Shown here piece after piece: positions 8,479 through 16,010 of a DNA stretch of 26,734 nucleotides. The stretch comes from a virus, in IMG/VR virus record IMGVR_UViG_3300002514_006559, positions 1 to 26,734 of that record. One strand, written 5' to 3'. Numbering within the stretch: position 1 is the first letter of the stretch; each line of letters starts with the position of its first letter. A program made the translations under genes and the position numbers. A model generated the notes under the pieces. That model saw nothing but the letters and a program-made list of their open reading frames with translations, ran no database searches and had not been told where the DNA came from.

Positions 8479-9405
8479 ATGAATATATTAATCACAGGCG
8501 GCGCAGGATATATTGGAAGTGAATTAGTCAATCTTTTGATTTCTGAGCATGAGGTTACAGTTTATGATAATTTAATGTATGAGCCTACCTCGTTGTTACG
8601 CTATACAAATCATGAAAATTTTAAATTTGTTAAGGCTGATGTTAGAGATTTAAAAAAATTAGAGAAATACGTTAGCGAATCGGACATTATAATTCCTCTT
8701 GCAGCACTCGTGGGTTTTCCATTATGTGAAAGAGATCCGCGAGGAGCACAAGAAATTAATCATGATGTAAATACGTGGATCGCCAAAAATAAATCTAAAG
8801 AACAGAGGGTTGTTTATCCTTGTACTAATTCTGGCTATGGTATTAGCGTGGACGGTTCAGTTTGTACCGAAGAATCCCCTCTTAATCCCTTAACTTTATA
8901 TGGCAAAACTAAAGTTGCTGCTGAAAATGAATATAAAAATGTGGAAAATCATGTAACTTTTAGATTGGCTACAGTTTTTGGGCCTTCTTCTAGGATGCGG
9001 ACTGATTTGCTTGTTAATAATTTTGTTTTGAAAACTTTAAGGGAGCGTGTTATCCTTTTATATGAGTGCGAGTTTATGAGAAATTATGTGCATATTTTAG
9101 ACGTGTGTCGGGGCTTTAAATATGTTATAGATAATTGGAGCTTGTGTAAAAACGAAACATATAATTTAGGCAACGATTCCCTCAACATGAACAAATTACA
9201 ATTGGCTCAGAAGATTCAACAACATTTACCTTTAGAAATTATTCGTGCTGAAATTATGTCTGATCCTGATGTTCGTGATTATATTGTTAGCAGTGAAAAA
9301 TTTTATAATAAAGGATTTGAGTGCAAATTTGATTTAGACGATGGGATTAAGCAATTGCAAAAAGCTTATAGCATTATTGAATCTCCGTGGTATGCAAATT
9401 ATTAA
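8479..9405 (+). CDS. NAD-dependent nucleotide-sugar epimerase/dehydratase (extended SDR)
   Basis: A 308-residue extended short-chain dehydrogenase. The NAD(P)-binding loop TGGAGYIG is at 6-13, with D30 at the end of the second strand (VTVYDN), favouring NAD. ADVRD and PLAALVG follow as in sugar epimerases. The catalytic set is S118 (TNSGYG) with Y141-xxx-K145 (YGKTK), and FRLATVFGP is the substrate-domain motif. The family acts on nucleotide sugars (4-epimerisation, 4,6-dehydration or 4-keto reduction), and the exact reaction cannot be read. A strong GAGGAG precedes the ATG, 12 bases after the oxidase gene. It sits with an oxidase, a radical SAM enzyme and PanB, so its substrate may belong to that branch. 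Confidence 0.83.
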   Translation: MNILITGGAGYIGSELVNLLISEHEVTVYDNLMYEPTSLLRYTNHENFKFVKADVRDLKKLEKYVSESDIIIPLAALVGFPLCERDPRGAQEINHDVNTWIAKNKSKEQRVVYPCTNSGYGISVDGSVCTEESPLNPLTLYGKTKVAAENEYKNVENHVTFRLATVFGPSSRMRTDLLVNNFVLKTLRERVILLYECEFMRNYVHILDVCRGFKYVIDNWSLCKNETYNLGNDSLNMNKLQLAQKIQQHLPLEIIRAEIMSDPDVRDYIVSSEKFYNKGFECKFDLDDGIKQLQKAYSIIESPWYANY

Positions 9406-9410
9406 AATAT

Positions 9411-10931
9411 ATGAGAAGATTAGATATATTATTTATTCACCCTAATGCATCAAGAAAGATTTATCAGGGATTAAGTTCAGAACACTCCGCTATTGAGCCT
9501 CCAATCTGGGCTGGCATGTTAGCAAATCATTGTCGCTCCCGTGGTTTTGGGGTGGCTATATTAGATTGTGAAGCCGAACGTATCTCTATTGAAGAAGCGG
9601 CTACAGAAATTAAAGATCGAAATCCAAAGGTTGCATGTTTTGTTGTGTACGGCCAACAACCAAGTGCGTCAACCCAAAATATGCAAGGAGCAATTGAGAC
9701 TTCTAATACTTTAAAAAAACTGGATAGTTCTATTACTACTTTATTTGTAGGTGGCCACATCGCCGCCTTGCCCAGAGAAGTTTTAAAAACAGAGTCTTCT
9801 ATTGACTACATTTGCCAAAATGAAGGAGTGTATACAATAAGCAATTTTCTTTCTGCAATCAACTCAATTAATTTTGATGAATCTAAAATAGATGGATTAG
9901 GGTATCGGGATGAAAGCGGAAACATAATCTTAAACAGACCACAGTCCATTGTTCCTAAATCTTTATTAAGTATTGATTTACCAGGTGTAGCTTGGGATTT
10001 GCTTCCTAATATTAAAAAATATCGAACCGCTGGTTGGCACTCGTGGTCGAATGATTCCAACAAGGAACCGTTTGCTGCGTTGTATACAAGTTTGGGTTGT
10101 CCGTATAAATGTTCATTTTGTATGATTAACATTATTAATCGAACAAATCCCGAACCCACTATTGCAAGTGCGGATAGCAATGTTTTTAGGTTTTGGGAGC
10201 CTGAATTTATTATAAATCAATTTGATGAAATAGCTAAAATGGGCGTTAAGAATGTGAAAATTGCTGATGAATTATTTGTTCTTAATCCTAGACATTTTGA
10301 AAGTATATGTAACATTTTAATCGAAAGAGATTATGGGTTTAATCTTTGGGCTTATTCTCGTATCGATACATGCCGACCGAAATATTTAGACATTTTAAAA
10401 AAGGCTGGAATAAACTGGCTTGGGCTAGGAATAGAAAATCCTTCTGAAGCCTTAAGGCAAGAAATTCATAAAGATAGTTACAAAACCGTTAATATAACTG
10501 ATATAATGGATAATATTAGAAGTGCAGGGATAAATGTAGCTGCAAATTATATTTTTGGTTTGCCAATGGACACAGAAGAAAGTATGCAAGGCACTCTTAA
10601 CTTTGCGCTAGAAAATATGTCGGAAATGGTAAATTTATATTGTGCGATGGCATACCCAGGAAGTCCACTTCATTTAATAGCAAAAGGTCAAGGCTGGAGA
10701 CTCCCAGAAACATATTCAGGATATAGTCAACATTCTTATGATATTTTAAATTTGTCTAATTCTGCTTTATCTTCTAAACAAATTTTAGAATTTAGGGATA
10801 AAGCATGGATGAAATATCACACTGATCAAAAATACTTAAATTTGTTGGAAGATAAGTTTGGTGAAGCGGCCAAAAAAAATGTTGAAGAAACAACAAAAAT
10901 TAAGCTTAAGAGAAAATTATTAGGAGATTAA
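9411..10931 (+). CDS. Radical SAM protein with N-terminal B12-binding-like domain
   Basis: A 506-residue protein starting at ATG 9411; an in-frame GTG at 9387 would overlap the previous gene and has no ribosome-binding site either. The N-terminal 150 residues have the flavodoxin-like layout of a cobalamin-binding domain (LDILFIHPNASR, then LFVGGHIAALP at 111-121 and YICQNEG). The DxHxxG histidine that coordinates cobalt in some B12 proteins is not evident. The radical SAM motif is C230-xxx-C234-xx-C237 in LGCPYKCSFC, followed by elements such as GLGIENPSE and YIFGLPMDTEE. Such enzymes perform radical methylations, rearrangements or C-C chemistry. It ends two bases before panB, so both probably serve one pathway; the reaction is unknown. 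Confidence 0.85.
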   Translation: MRRLDILFIHPNASRKIYQGLSSEHSAIEPPIWAGMLANHCRSRGFGVAILDCEAERISIEEAATEIKDRNPKVACFVVYGQQPSASTQNMQGAIETSNTLKKLDSSITTLFVGGHIAALPREVLKTESSIDYICQNEGVYTISNFLSAINSINFDESKIDGLGYRDESGNIILNRPQSIVPKSLLSIDLPGVAWDLLPNIKKYRTAGWHSWSNDSNKEPFAALYTSLGCPYKCSFCMINIINRTNPEPTIASADSNVFRFWEPEFIINQFDEIAKMGVKNVKIADELFVLNPRHFESICNILIERDYGFNLWAYSRIDTCRPKYLDILKKAGINWLGLGIENPSEALRQEIHKDSYKTVNITDIMDNIRSAGINVAANYIFGLPMDTEESMQGTLNFALENMSEMVNLYCAMAYPGSPLHLIAKGQGWRLPETYSGYSQHSYDILNLSNSALSSKQILEFRDKAWMKYHTDQKYLNLLEDKFGEAAKKNVEETTKIKLKRKLLGD

Positions 10932-10933
10932 AA

Positions 10934-11854
10934 ATGGCAGCAAATGATAAAAATAAAGTTACTATCCTTAAATTAAGGAAACAAAAAAGAGAAGGAATCA
11001 AAACAGTTTTAGTTACATCATATGATTATCCACAAGCGCGGATTACGGATGGTTCAGGAGTTGATGCAATTCTTGTTGGCGATTCTTTAGGTATGACAAC
11101 CTTGGGACATAAAACTACAATTCCAGTAACAATGGGTGATATGATCTTACATTGTGAAGCGGTGGCAAGAGGGGCGAAGAACGCTTTTCTTATTGGAGAT
11201 ATGCCGTATATGTCTTATCAAACTTCTAATGAAGAAGCAGTAAAAAATGCTGGGCGATTTGTAAGGTCTGGAATGGATTGTGTTAAAGTTGAAGGAGCAA
11301 TGGTTGATAGAATTAAAGCTATCGCTGATTGTGGAATTTTGGTGATGAGCCACTTAGGTCTTACTCCCCACACACGAGCAAAATTAGGAGGATACAGAGT
11401 TCAAGGTAAGACTGCTGATCAAGCGGATATTATTTTGGAACAAGCCTTTAAACTACAAGAAGCCGGTTGTTCGTTTTTACTATTAGAAGCAATGCCAAAA
11501 GAGCCAGCAGAATTAATTGCCAAGAAATTATCCATACCTGTATATGGAATCGGCGCGGGAGACAAGGTGGATGGACAACTTGTTATTTTTCACGATTTGA
11601 TGGGATTGTTTTGGGAATTTAAATCTAAGTTTGTCAAAAGGTATTGTGAAGCTGGTAGGATTATGCAAGACGCAATGGCCGAATATGCTGATGAGGTTAG
11701 AAATGGTGTTTTTCCAGCCGACGAAAACTTTTATGAAATCAAAGATGAAGAATTAGAAAAACTTTTGGGTGATACAAAATGGAAATATGAAACAGACCAA
11801 GGCTTTCCCACAAATCATTGTCTAACTCCAAATACAGTTACTAGAAAAGATTAG
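10934..11854 (+). CDS. panB: Ketopantoate hydroxymethyltransferase (PanB family)
   Basis: A 306-residue protein with the PanB hallmarks in order: TSYDYPQARI (28-37), VGDSLGM with metal ligand D50, HKTTIPVTMGDMILH, IGDMPYMSYQ with D89, VKVEGA with E120, MSHLGLTPH, LGGYRVQGK, LLLEAMP with E185, and YGIGAG (204-208). By comparison with E. coli PanB, the Mg ligands and catalytic glutamate are present, so the enzyme looks active. The family adds a hydroxymethyl group from 5,10-methylene-tetrahydrofolate to 2-ketoisovalerate, the first committed step to pantothenate. At 306 residues it exceeds the usual ~264, through a C-terminal tail of about 40 residues. A good AGGAG precedes the ATG. Surrounded by sugar genes and without panC/panE, it may use another 2-keto acid here. 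Confidence 0.92.
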   Translation: MAANDKNKVTILKLRKQKREGIKTVLVTSYDYPQARITDGSGVDAILVGDSLGMTTLGHKTTIPVTMGDMILHCEAVARGAKNAFLIGDMPYMSYQTSNEEAVKNAGRFVRSGMDCVKVEGAMVDRIKAIADCGILVMSHLGLTPHTRAKLGGYRVQGKTADQADIILEQAFKLQEAGCSFLLLEAMPKEPAELIAKKLSIPVYGIGAGDKVDGQLVIFHDLMGLFWEFKSKFVKRYCEAGRIMQDAMAEYADEVRNGVFPADENFYEIKDEELEKLLGDTKWKYETDQGFPTNHCLTPNTVTRKD

Positions 11855-11862
11855 AAAACAAA

Positions 11863-13704
11863 ATGAATGTAGCTGATTATGTAATTAATCACTTATCCGA
11901 AATAGGTGTTAAAAAAGTTTTTGTTGTTTATGGTGCAGCCAATGGGAACTTGATCGATTCTTTTACTAGGAATGAAAAGATTGATTATGTTGCCACAATG
12001 CATGAACAAGGCGGTGGATTTGCTGCTGAAGGATACGCGAAAGTATCTAAAAATTTGGGTGTTGCCATTGCCACTAGTGGACCTGGAGGTATGAACTTTG
12101 TTACTTCTATGGGGAATTGTTTTTATGATTCTGTGCCTTGTCTTTTCTTGACTGGCCAAGTTAAAACTCGATATATGAGAAAAGATAAATCAGTTCGGCA
12201 AATTGGCTTTCAAGAAAGTGATATGGTGAGCATCACAAAGCCAGTTACAAAATATTCGAAGTTGGTGGAAAACCCGCTGGATATTAGATATGAATTGGAA
12301 AAAGCAATTTATATAGCAAAAAGTGGACGCCCAGGTCCAGTTCATTTAGATTTGCCAATTGATGTTCAAAAAGCCGAAATTGATTCGGAGGAACTTCTTG
12401 GGTTTGATGAACAACTTGAAGAAAAATGTTACAACGAGAACAAGATCGAGCACCAGATTGATAAATTTATTGATGATCTTTTGAACTCTAAAAGACCATG
12501 TTTGCTGATAGGAGGTGGCGTTCGGCTGGCTAATGCTGAAAAGGATATTTTAGAATTAGCAAAATTATTAAAAATTCCTTGTTTTCCGACTTGGAACGCA
12601 TTAGATATTATTTGTTCTGATTTTGAATATTATGGTGGTCGAGTTGGAACATATGGAGGCGCGGGCAGAAATTTTGGTATCCAAAATTCTGATTTGCTGT
12701 TAGCGATTGGTAGTAGAATTTCTGGACGAATTACGGGCGGTGAACCGCATTTATTTGCACGAGGTGCGAAAAAATATATGGTTGATGTCGATGGTTCTGC
12801 AATGCAAAAAAAGCTTCAACAATTGCCATTTGATGAATGTATTTTGTCAGACGCGAAAGTGTTTATAAACTTGATGCTAAAAAAATTAAAGAATATAAAA
12901 GTTCCAAATTTCCGTGCGTGGAATGAAAAAATAAAATATTGGAAAGAAAAGTATGATCCTGTTACAGATGACATGTTTGAACCATCAAAATATGTGAATC
13001 CTTATGCTTTTCTTAGAATACTATCAGAAGAAATGAAACCAAATGATATTTTTGTTGGTGATTGTGGTGGTAATATTGTAGCAATAAATCATGCCTTTAA
13101 AACAAAAACTGGTCAACATTATTTTACTAATAATGGAAATTCACCGATGGGATTTTCTTTTTCAGGAGCAATGGGCGCGTGGTTTGTGGGCGAAGACACT
13201 CGTGACGTAGTTTGTGTGATCGGTGATGGTGGAATGTGTATGAACATTCAAGAAATACAGACCATGTTGAACTATAATGTTAAGGTGAAAACAATTATTT
13301 TAAATAATCACATCTATGGTATCACAAAAGCATTTCAAGAAGTAAATTTTGAAGGCCGCAGCGAAGCCTGTGGACCAAAGGGTTATCGTCCCCCCGATTT
13401 TATTAAAGTTGCTAAAGCTTATGGTATGGATACGATGGTTATAGACGATGGGGCCGATTATGAAAAGGTAAGAAAACAAATTCGAAAATTTTTAGATCAT
13501 GATGATTCTATCATCTGTGATTTAAATTGTCACGAATGGCATACTTATGAGCCCAAAATTGTTGGTTGGTCCACACCAATTGAGGATATGTATCCTTATA
13601 TTCCTAGAGAAGAATTTTATGAAAACATGATAATTGAGCCGCTTGAAATTTCGAAGAATCCGCCAATGCCTAGTGTTTTTAATTCAACTGAGTCTATGGA
13701 ATAA
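11863..13704 (+). CDS. Thiamine-diphosphate enzyme, acetolactate-synthase-like
   Basis: A 613-residue ThDP enzyme with the usual three domains: pyrimidine-binding (1-170), central Rossmann-like (about 195-340) and diphosphate-binding (about 375-560). The catalytic glutamate is E48 in MHEQGGGFAAEGYAK. TSGPGGMN, FQESDMVSITKPVTKYS and SGRPGPVHLDLPIDVQ closely follow acetohydroxyacid synthase. The diphosphate/Mg motif runs from GDGG (454-457) to NN (481-482). It carries a C-terminal extension of about 50 residues (WHTYEP onward) not typical of IlvB. The family joins a decarboxylated pyruvate unit to a 2-keto acid or aldehyde. No small regulatory subunit (IlvN) is present. There is no clear ribosome-binding site, so translation may be coupled to panB eight bases upstream. 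In a glycan island it may build a branched sugar or acyl group instead of valine precursors. Confidence 0.85.
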   Translation: MNVADYVINHLSEIGVKKVFVVYGAANGNLIDSFTRNEKIDYVATMHEQGGGFAAEGYAKVSKNLGVAIATSGPGGMNFVTSMGNCFYDSVPCLFLTGQVKTRYMRKDKSVRQIGFQESDMVSITKPVTKYSKLVENPLDIRYELEKAIYIAKSGRPGPVHLDLPIDVQKAEIDSEELLGFDEQLEEKCYNENKIEHQIDKFIDDLLNSKRPCLLIGGGVRLANAEKDILELAKLLKIPCFPTWNALDIICSDFEYYGGRVGTYGGAGRNFGIQNSDLLLAIGSRISGRITGGEPHLFARGAKKYMVDVDGSAMQKKLQQLPFDECILSDAKVFINLMLKKLKNIKVPNFRAWNEKIKYWKEKYDPVTDDMFEPSKYVNPYAFLRILSEEMKPNDIFVGDCGGNIVAINHAFKTKTGQHYFTNNGNSPMGFSFSGAMGAWFVGEDTRDVVCVIGDGGMCMNIQEIQTMLNYNVKVKTIILNNHIYGITKAFQEVNFEGRSEACGPKGYRPPDFIKVAKAYGMDTMVIDDGADYEKVRKQIRKFLDHDDSIICDLNCHEWHTYEPKIVGWSTPIEDMYPYIPREEFYENMIIEPLEISKNPPMPSVFNSTESME

Positions 13705-13726
13705 ATAAATAACAATAAAAAACACC

Positions 13727-13987
13727 ATGATGACTTTTAAAGAAGAAAAACACCAACAAATTGAATTTCCATTAGCGATGGAAACAATTGACGCCGCCGA
13801 TATTGTTGCTTTGATTGAGTGGTTAAAATCATATCCTAGGCTCACAAAAGGAGAACTTACTTAAGAGAAAGTATATACTTTGGGTTTAAAAAATAGAACT
13901 GCGGGATTTCATAAAAAAGTAGACAATCTTCCTCCGTCTGCATCTAAAATTTCAAATTTTGTTTTGGGAATTATTAATGAAAAATAA
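13727..13987 (+). pseudogene. Remnant of a second ColD-like/DegT gene, interrupted by a stop and truncated
   Basis: This fills most of the spacer between the ThDP enzyme and the next gene. The ATG at 13727 opens a 45-codon frame. Its residues 11-45 (IEFPLAMETID..., then EWLKSYPRLTKGELT) match the first 36 residues of the intact PLP enzyme at 16011 (IKYPLAKETIN..., WLKSYPRLTKGELT). A TAA at 13862-13864 interrupts it exactly where similarity ends. The same frame then stays open for 40 codons to a TAA at 13985-13987 (LGLKNRTAGFHKKVDN..., ending GIINEK), a segment matching nothing else in the window that I can see. The simplest reading is a lost paralogue with an internal deletion, or a recombination scar joining two gene ends. 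The remaining part of the 13705-13976 spacer shows no promoter or terminator I would defend. Confidence 0.75.
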
Positions 13988-14960
13988 ATTATTGGTGGTT
14001 TATAACACATGTGGTGTGAAAGCAGAAAATATTGAATATTATACTGCCTCTATTGATTCTATTTTAAATCAAGATTTCGAAGATTATAGAGTTGTCGTTT
14101 CAATGTTTAAAAATTCTTTTGAATGCAAAAAAGCTTTAGCACAAAAATTTGGTAATAAAATATCCTATGTTTTTTATGACAAAGAGAGACTAACCGTTAA
14201 TCAAACATTTAACAAAACTGTTCAAATTTGCGTTGAAAAGTTTGGAAAATTTGAGGGTTATTTGTATGTTGATTCTGGAGTGATTTTTGGATCACTTATT
14301 AATGCTGGTAGTTTTAAACACAATCAACATGTATTAAAAAATATTTATGAATTATTTAAATCCGGACCTTATTCTATGGTCACATTACAAGTAGATCTAG
14401 ACGCAGGATATCAGCATATAGGGTATGAATACCAATCAAGAGCCACCGACACGCCCCAAATTCAGGGTCAAGATTTTATAGTTCCAGTTGGTAGTGCAGT
14501 TAATTTACATGCTCAAATTTTTTCTCATGAAATATATGAAAATTTTAATCATAAGTTAATTCCCGATGTTTTTGCTGCTTATTGCACAGAATCAACGTTT
14601 TCATTTTTAAATGCAATAGTTCATGAAAAATGGGTTATAATGAAAGATATTCTTATTAGCCACCTTCCTTCTTTGGAGGGCGCTTCTGTTTCGTTTTTCC
14701 ACCATTCTTTAATACACAGGAACTCATGGAACAATCTCTTATATGAAAGAAATGCATTGGATTTCATAAACGATCCAGAAGCCGTGGATGCTGGCTTGGG
14801 TTATGAAGAATGCAATAACATTATGATGCACAAAGAAGCCGCTTATGATGAGAATGGGTTTGCAAAATATCCCGAAAAATTAAAAGCTGTTATTAAAAAA
14901 TATTTATTTTTATCAAAAGAAGAATTAGATTATGATAAAATTGTTTACAAGACAATTTAA
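13977..14960 (+). CDS. GT-A-like glycosyltransferase, copy 1 of a tandem pair
   Basis: A 327-residue protein. The ATG at 13977 is chosen because the protein then begins MKNKLLVVYNTCGV, identical to its neighbour at 14972; a TTG upstream is not needed. The N-terminal half has a GT2-like order: first strand, then SIDSILNQDFEDYRVVVS (25-42), VNQTFNKTV (74-82), and YLYVDSGVIFG (95-105), where VDSG stands in the DXD place with D99 as candidate metal ligand. The C-terminal half contains NSWNNLLYERNALDFI and GLGYEECN, shared with the paralogue. I do not recognise a named family; the glycosyltransferase call is inferred from fold-like motifs and context. Its 3' end is nearly identical in DNA to that of the next gene. 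Confidence 0.65.
   Translation: MKNKLLVVYNTCGVKAENIEYYTASIDSILNQDFEDYRVVVSMFKNSFECKKALAQKFGNKISYVFYDKERLTVNQTFNKTVQICVEKFGKFEGYLYVDSGVIFGSLINAGSFKHNQHVLKNIYELFKSGPYSMVTLQVDLDAGYQHIGYEYQSRATDTPQIQGQDFIVPVGSAVNLHAQIFSHEIYENFNHKLIPDVFAAYCTESTFSFLNAIVHEKWVIMKDILISHLPSLEGASVSFFHHSLIHRNSWNNLLYERNALDFINDPEAVDAGLGYEECNNIMMHKEAAYDENGFAKYPEKLKAVIKKYLFLSKEELDYDKIVYKTI
14853..14941 (+). repeat. Direct repeat, copy 1 (3' end of tandem paralogue genes)
   Basis: These 89 bases match 15881-15969 with a single mismatch (gaatta versus gaacta), spaced 1028 bases apart. The identity covers the end of the coding sequence for the last ~30 residues (from NGFAKYPEK to ELDYDKI) and stops abruptly on both sides, while the rest of the genes has diverged. 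This points to gene conversion or recent recombination at the 3' ends. Confidence 0.9.
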
Positions 14961-14971
14961 GGAAGACGAAA

Positions 14972-15994
14972 ATGAAAAACAAATTATTGGTTGTTTATAA
15001 CACATGTGGAGTTTGTATGATGTCCTCAGACATTACCAACTATTATATAAAGTCAATTGAAGGTCTTTTAGATCAAGATTTTGAAGACTGTAAGATTGTG
15101 GTGTCAATGTTTAAAAACTCAGTTTCTTGCAAAAAAGCTTTGGCACAAAAATTTGGTAATAAAATATCTTATGTTTTTTATGACGAAGGCACTCTAAGCG
15201 TTAACCAGACATTTAATAAAACTGTTCAAATTTGTGTTGAAAAATTTGGTAAATTTGAAGGATATTTATTTATTGATTCGGGAATCACTTTCGGCCCTCA
15301 CCAAACAACACATCATCCAGCGCATGGAGCATCATATTATGAAAGAGATAGAACTGTTATAGGAAAATTATATAATACATTTAAGTCGGGAGTATATGGT
15401 ATCACAACCGCACAAGTTGATTGGGATGCTGGCTTTTCTACAATTGGTTTTAAATACGATTCCGGCCCACCTGCACAAATCCAAGGAGAGGATTTTATAA
15501 TTCCTCTTGGAAAGGCTGTAAATGGACATATTCAAATTTATTCTAATGAAATGTTTGAGGCTTTCGATAATAAAATGATGCCAGACGTTTTTGCAGCCGA
15601 ATGTTCTGAATCTGTATTTTCTTTTTTGTGTGCTGTGATTCATCAAAAATGGGTTATAATGAAAGATGCACTTGTTCATCATAAAGGGGGTTTAGAGGGT
15701 CACGGATCTGCTTCGGCGGCTTTTTCAAAATCATCGCTTACGTTTGGAAATTCATGGAACAATCTTTTGTTTGGAAGAAATGCCCTGGATTTTATTGATG
15801 ATCCGGATGCTATTGAGGCTGGTCTTGGTTATGAAGAATGTAATAGTATTATGTTACATAAAGAAGATGCGTTCGACGAAAATGGGTTTGCAAAATATCC
15901 CGAAAAATTAAAAGCTGTTATTAAAAAATATTTATTTTTATCAAAAGAAGAACTAGATTATGATAAAATATCATACAATACATTATTAAACTAA
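14972..15994 (+). CDS. GT-A-like glycosyltransferase, copy 2 of a tandem pair
   Basis: A 340-residue paralogue of the preceding protein. It starts 11 bases after that gene with a good AAGGAAG site. Shared segments include MKNKLLVVYNTCGV, QDFED, VVSMFKNS, KKALAQKFGNKISYVFYD, VNQTFNKTVQICVEKFGKF and FIDSGITFG (D102 in the DXD-like place). It differs by extra residues after the first strand (CMMSSDIT), and by a longer loop with four histidines (HQTTHHPAHG, about 110-119) and Gly/Ala/Ser-rich residues near 230-245. The differences lie in regions likely to shape the donor or acceptor site, so the two copies may have diverged in specificity. Soluble, no membrane segment. Family assignment is tentative. 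Confidence 0.65.
   Translation: MKNKLLVVYNTCGVCMMSSDITNYYIKSIEGLLDQDFEDCKIVVSMFKNSVSCKKALAQKFGNKISYVFYDEGTLSVNQTFNKTVQICVEKFGKFEGYLFIDSGITFGPHQTTHHPAHGASYYERDRTVIGKLYNTFKSGVYGITTAQVDWDAGFSTIGFKYDSGPPAQIQGEDFIIPLGKAVNGHIQIYSNEMFEAFDNKMMPDVFAAECSESVFSFLCAVIHQKWVIMKDALVHHKGGLEGHGSASAAFSKSSLTFGNSWNNLLFGRNALDFIDDPDAIEAGLGYEECNSIMLHKEDAFDENGFAKYPEKLKAVIKKYLFLSKEELDYDKISYNTLLN
15881..15969 (+). repeat. Direct repeat, copy 2 (3' end of tandem paralogue genes)
   Basis: Partner of the repeat at 14853-14941, with 88 of 89 bases identical by eye. It lies entirely inside the second paralogue gene. Homologous recombination between the copies would delete the second paralogue and leave one intact gene. Confidence 0.9.
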
Positions 15995-16010
15995 AAGGAA
16001 ACTAAAAATA

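Noticed and set aside
10934-13704. Phosphonate pathway (PEP mutase plus phosphonopyruvate decarboxylase)
   Set aside because: The first protein has PanB motifs and lacks the PEP-mutase EDK-type motif, and the ThDP enzyme is long and acetolactate-synthase-like, unlike the ~380-residue decarboxylase.
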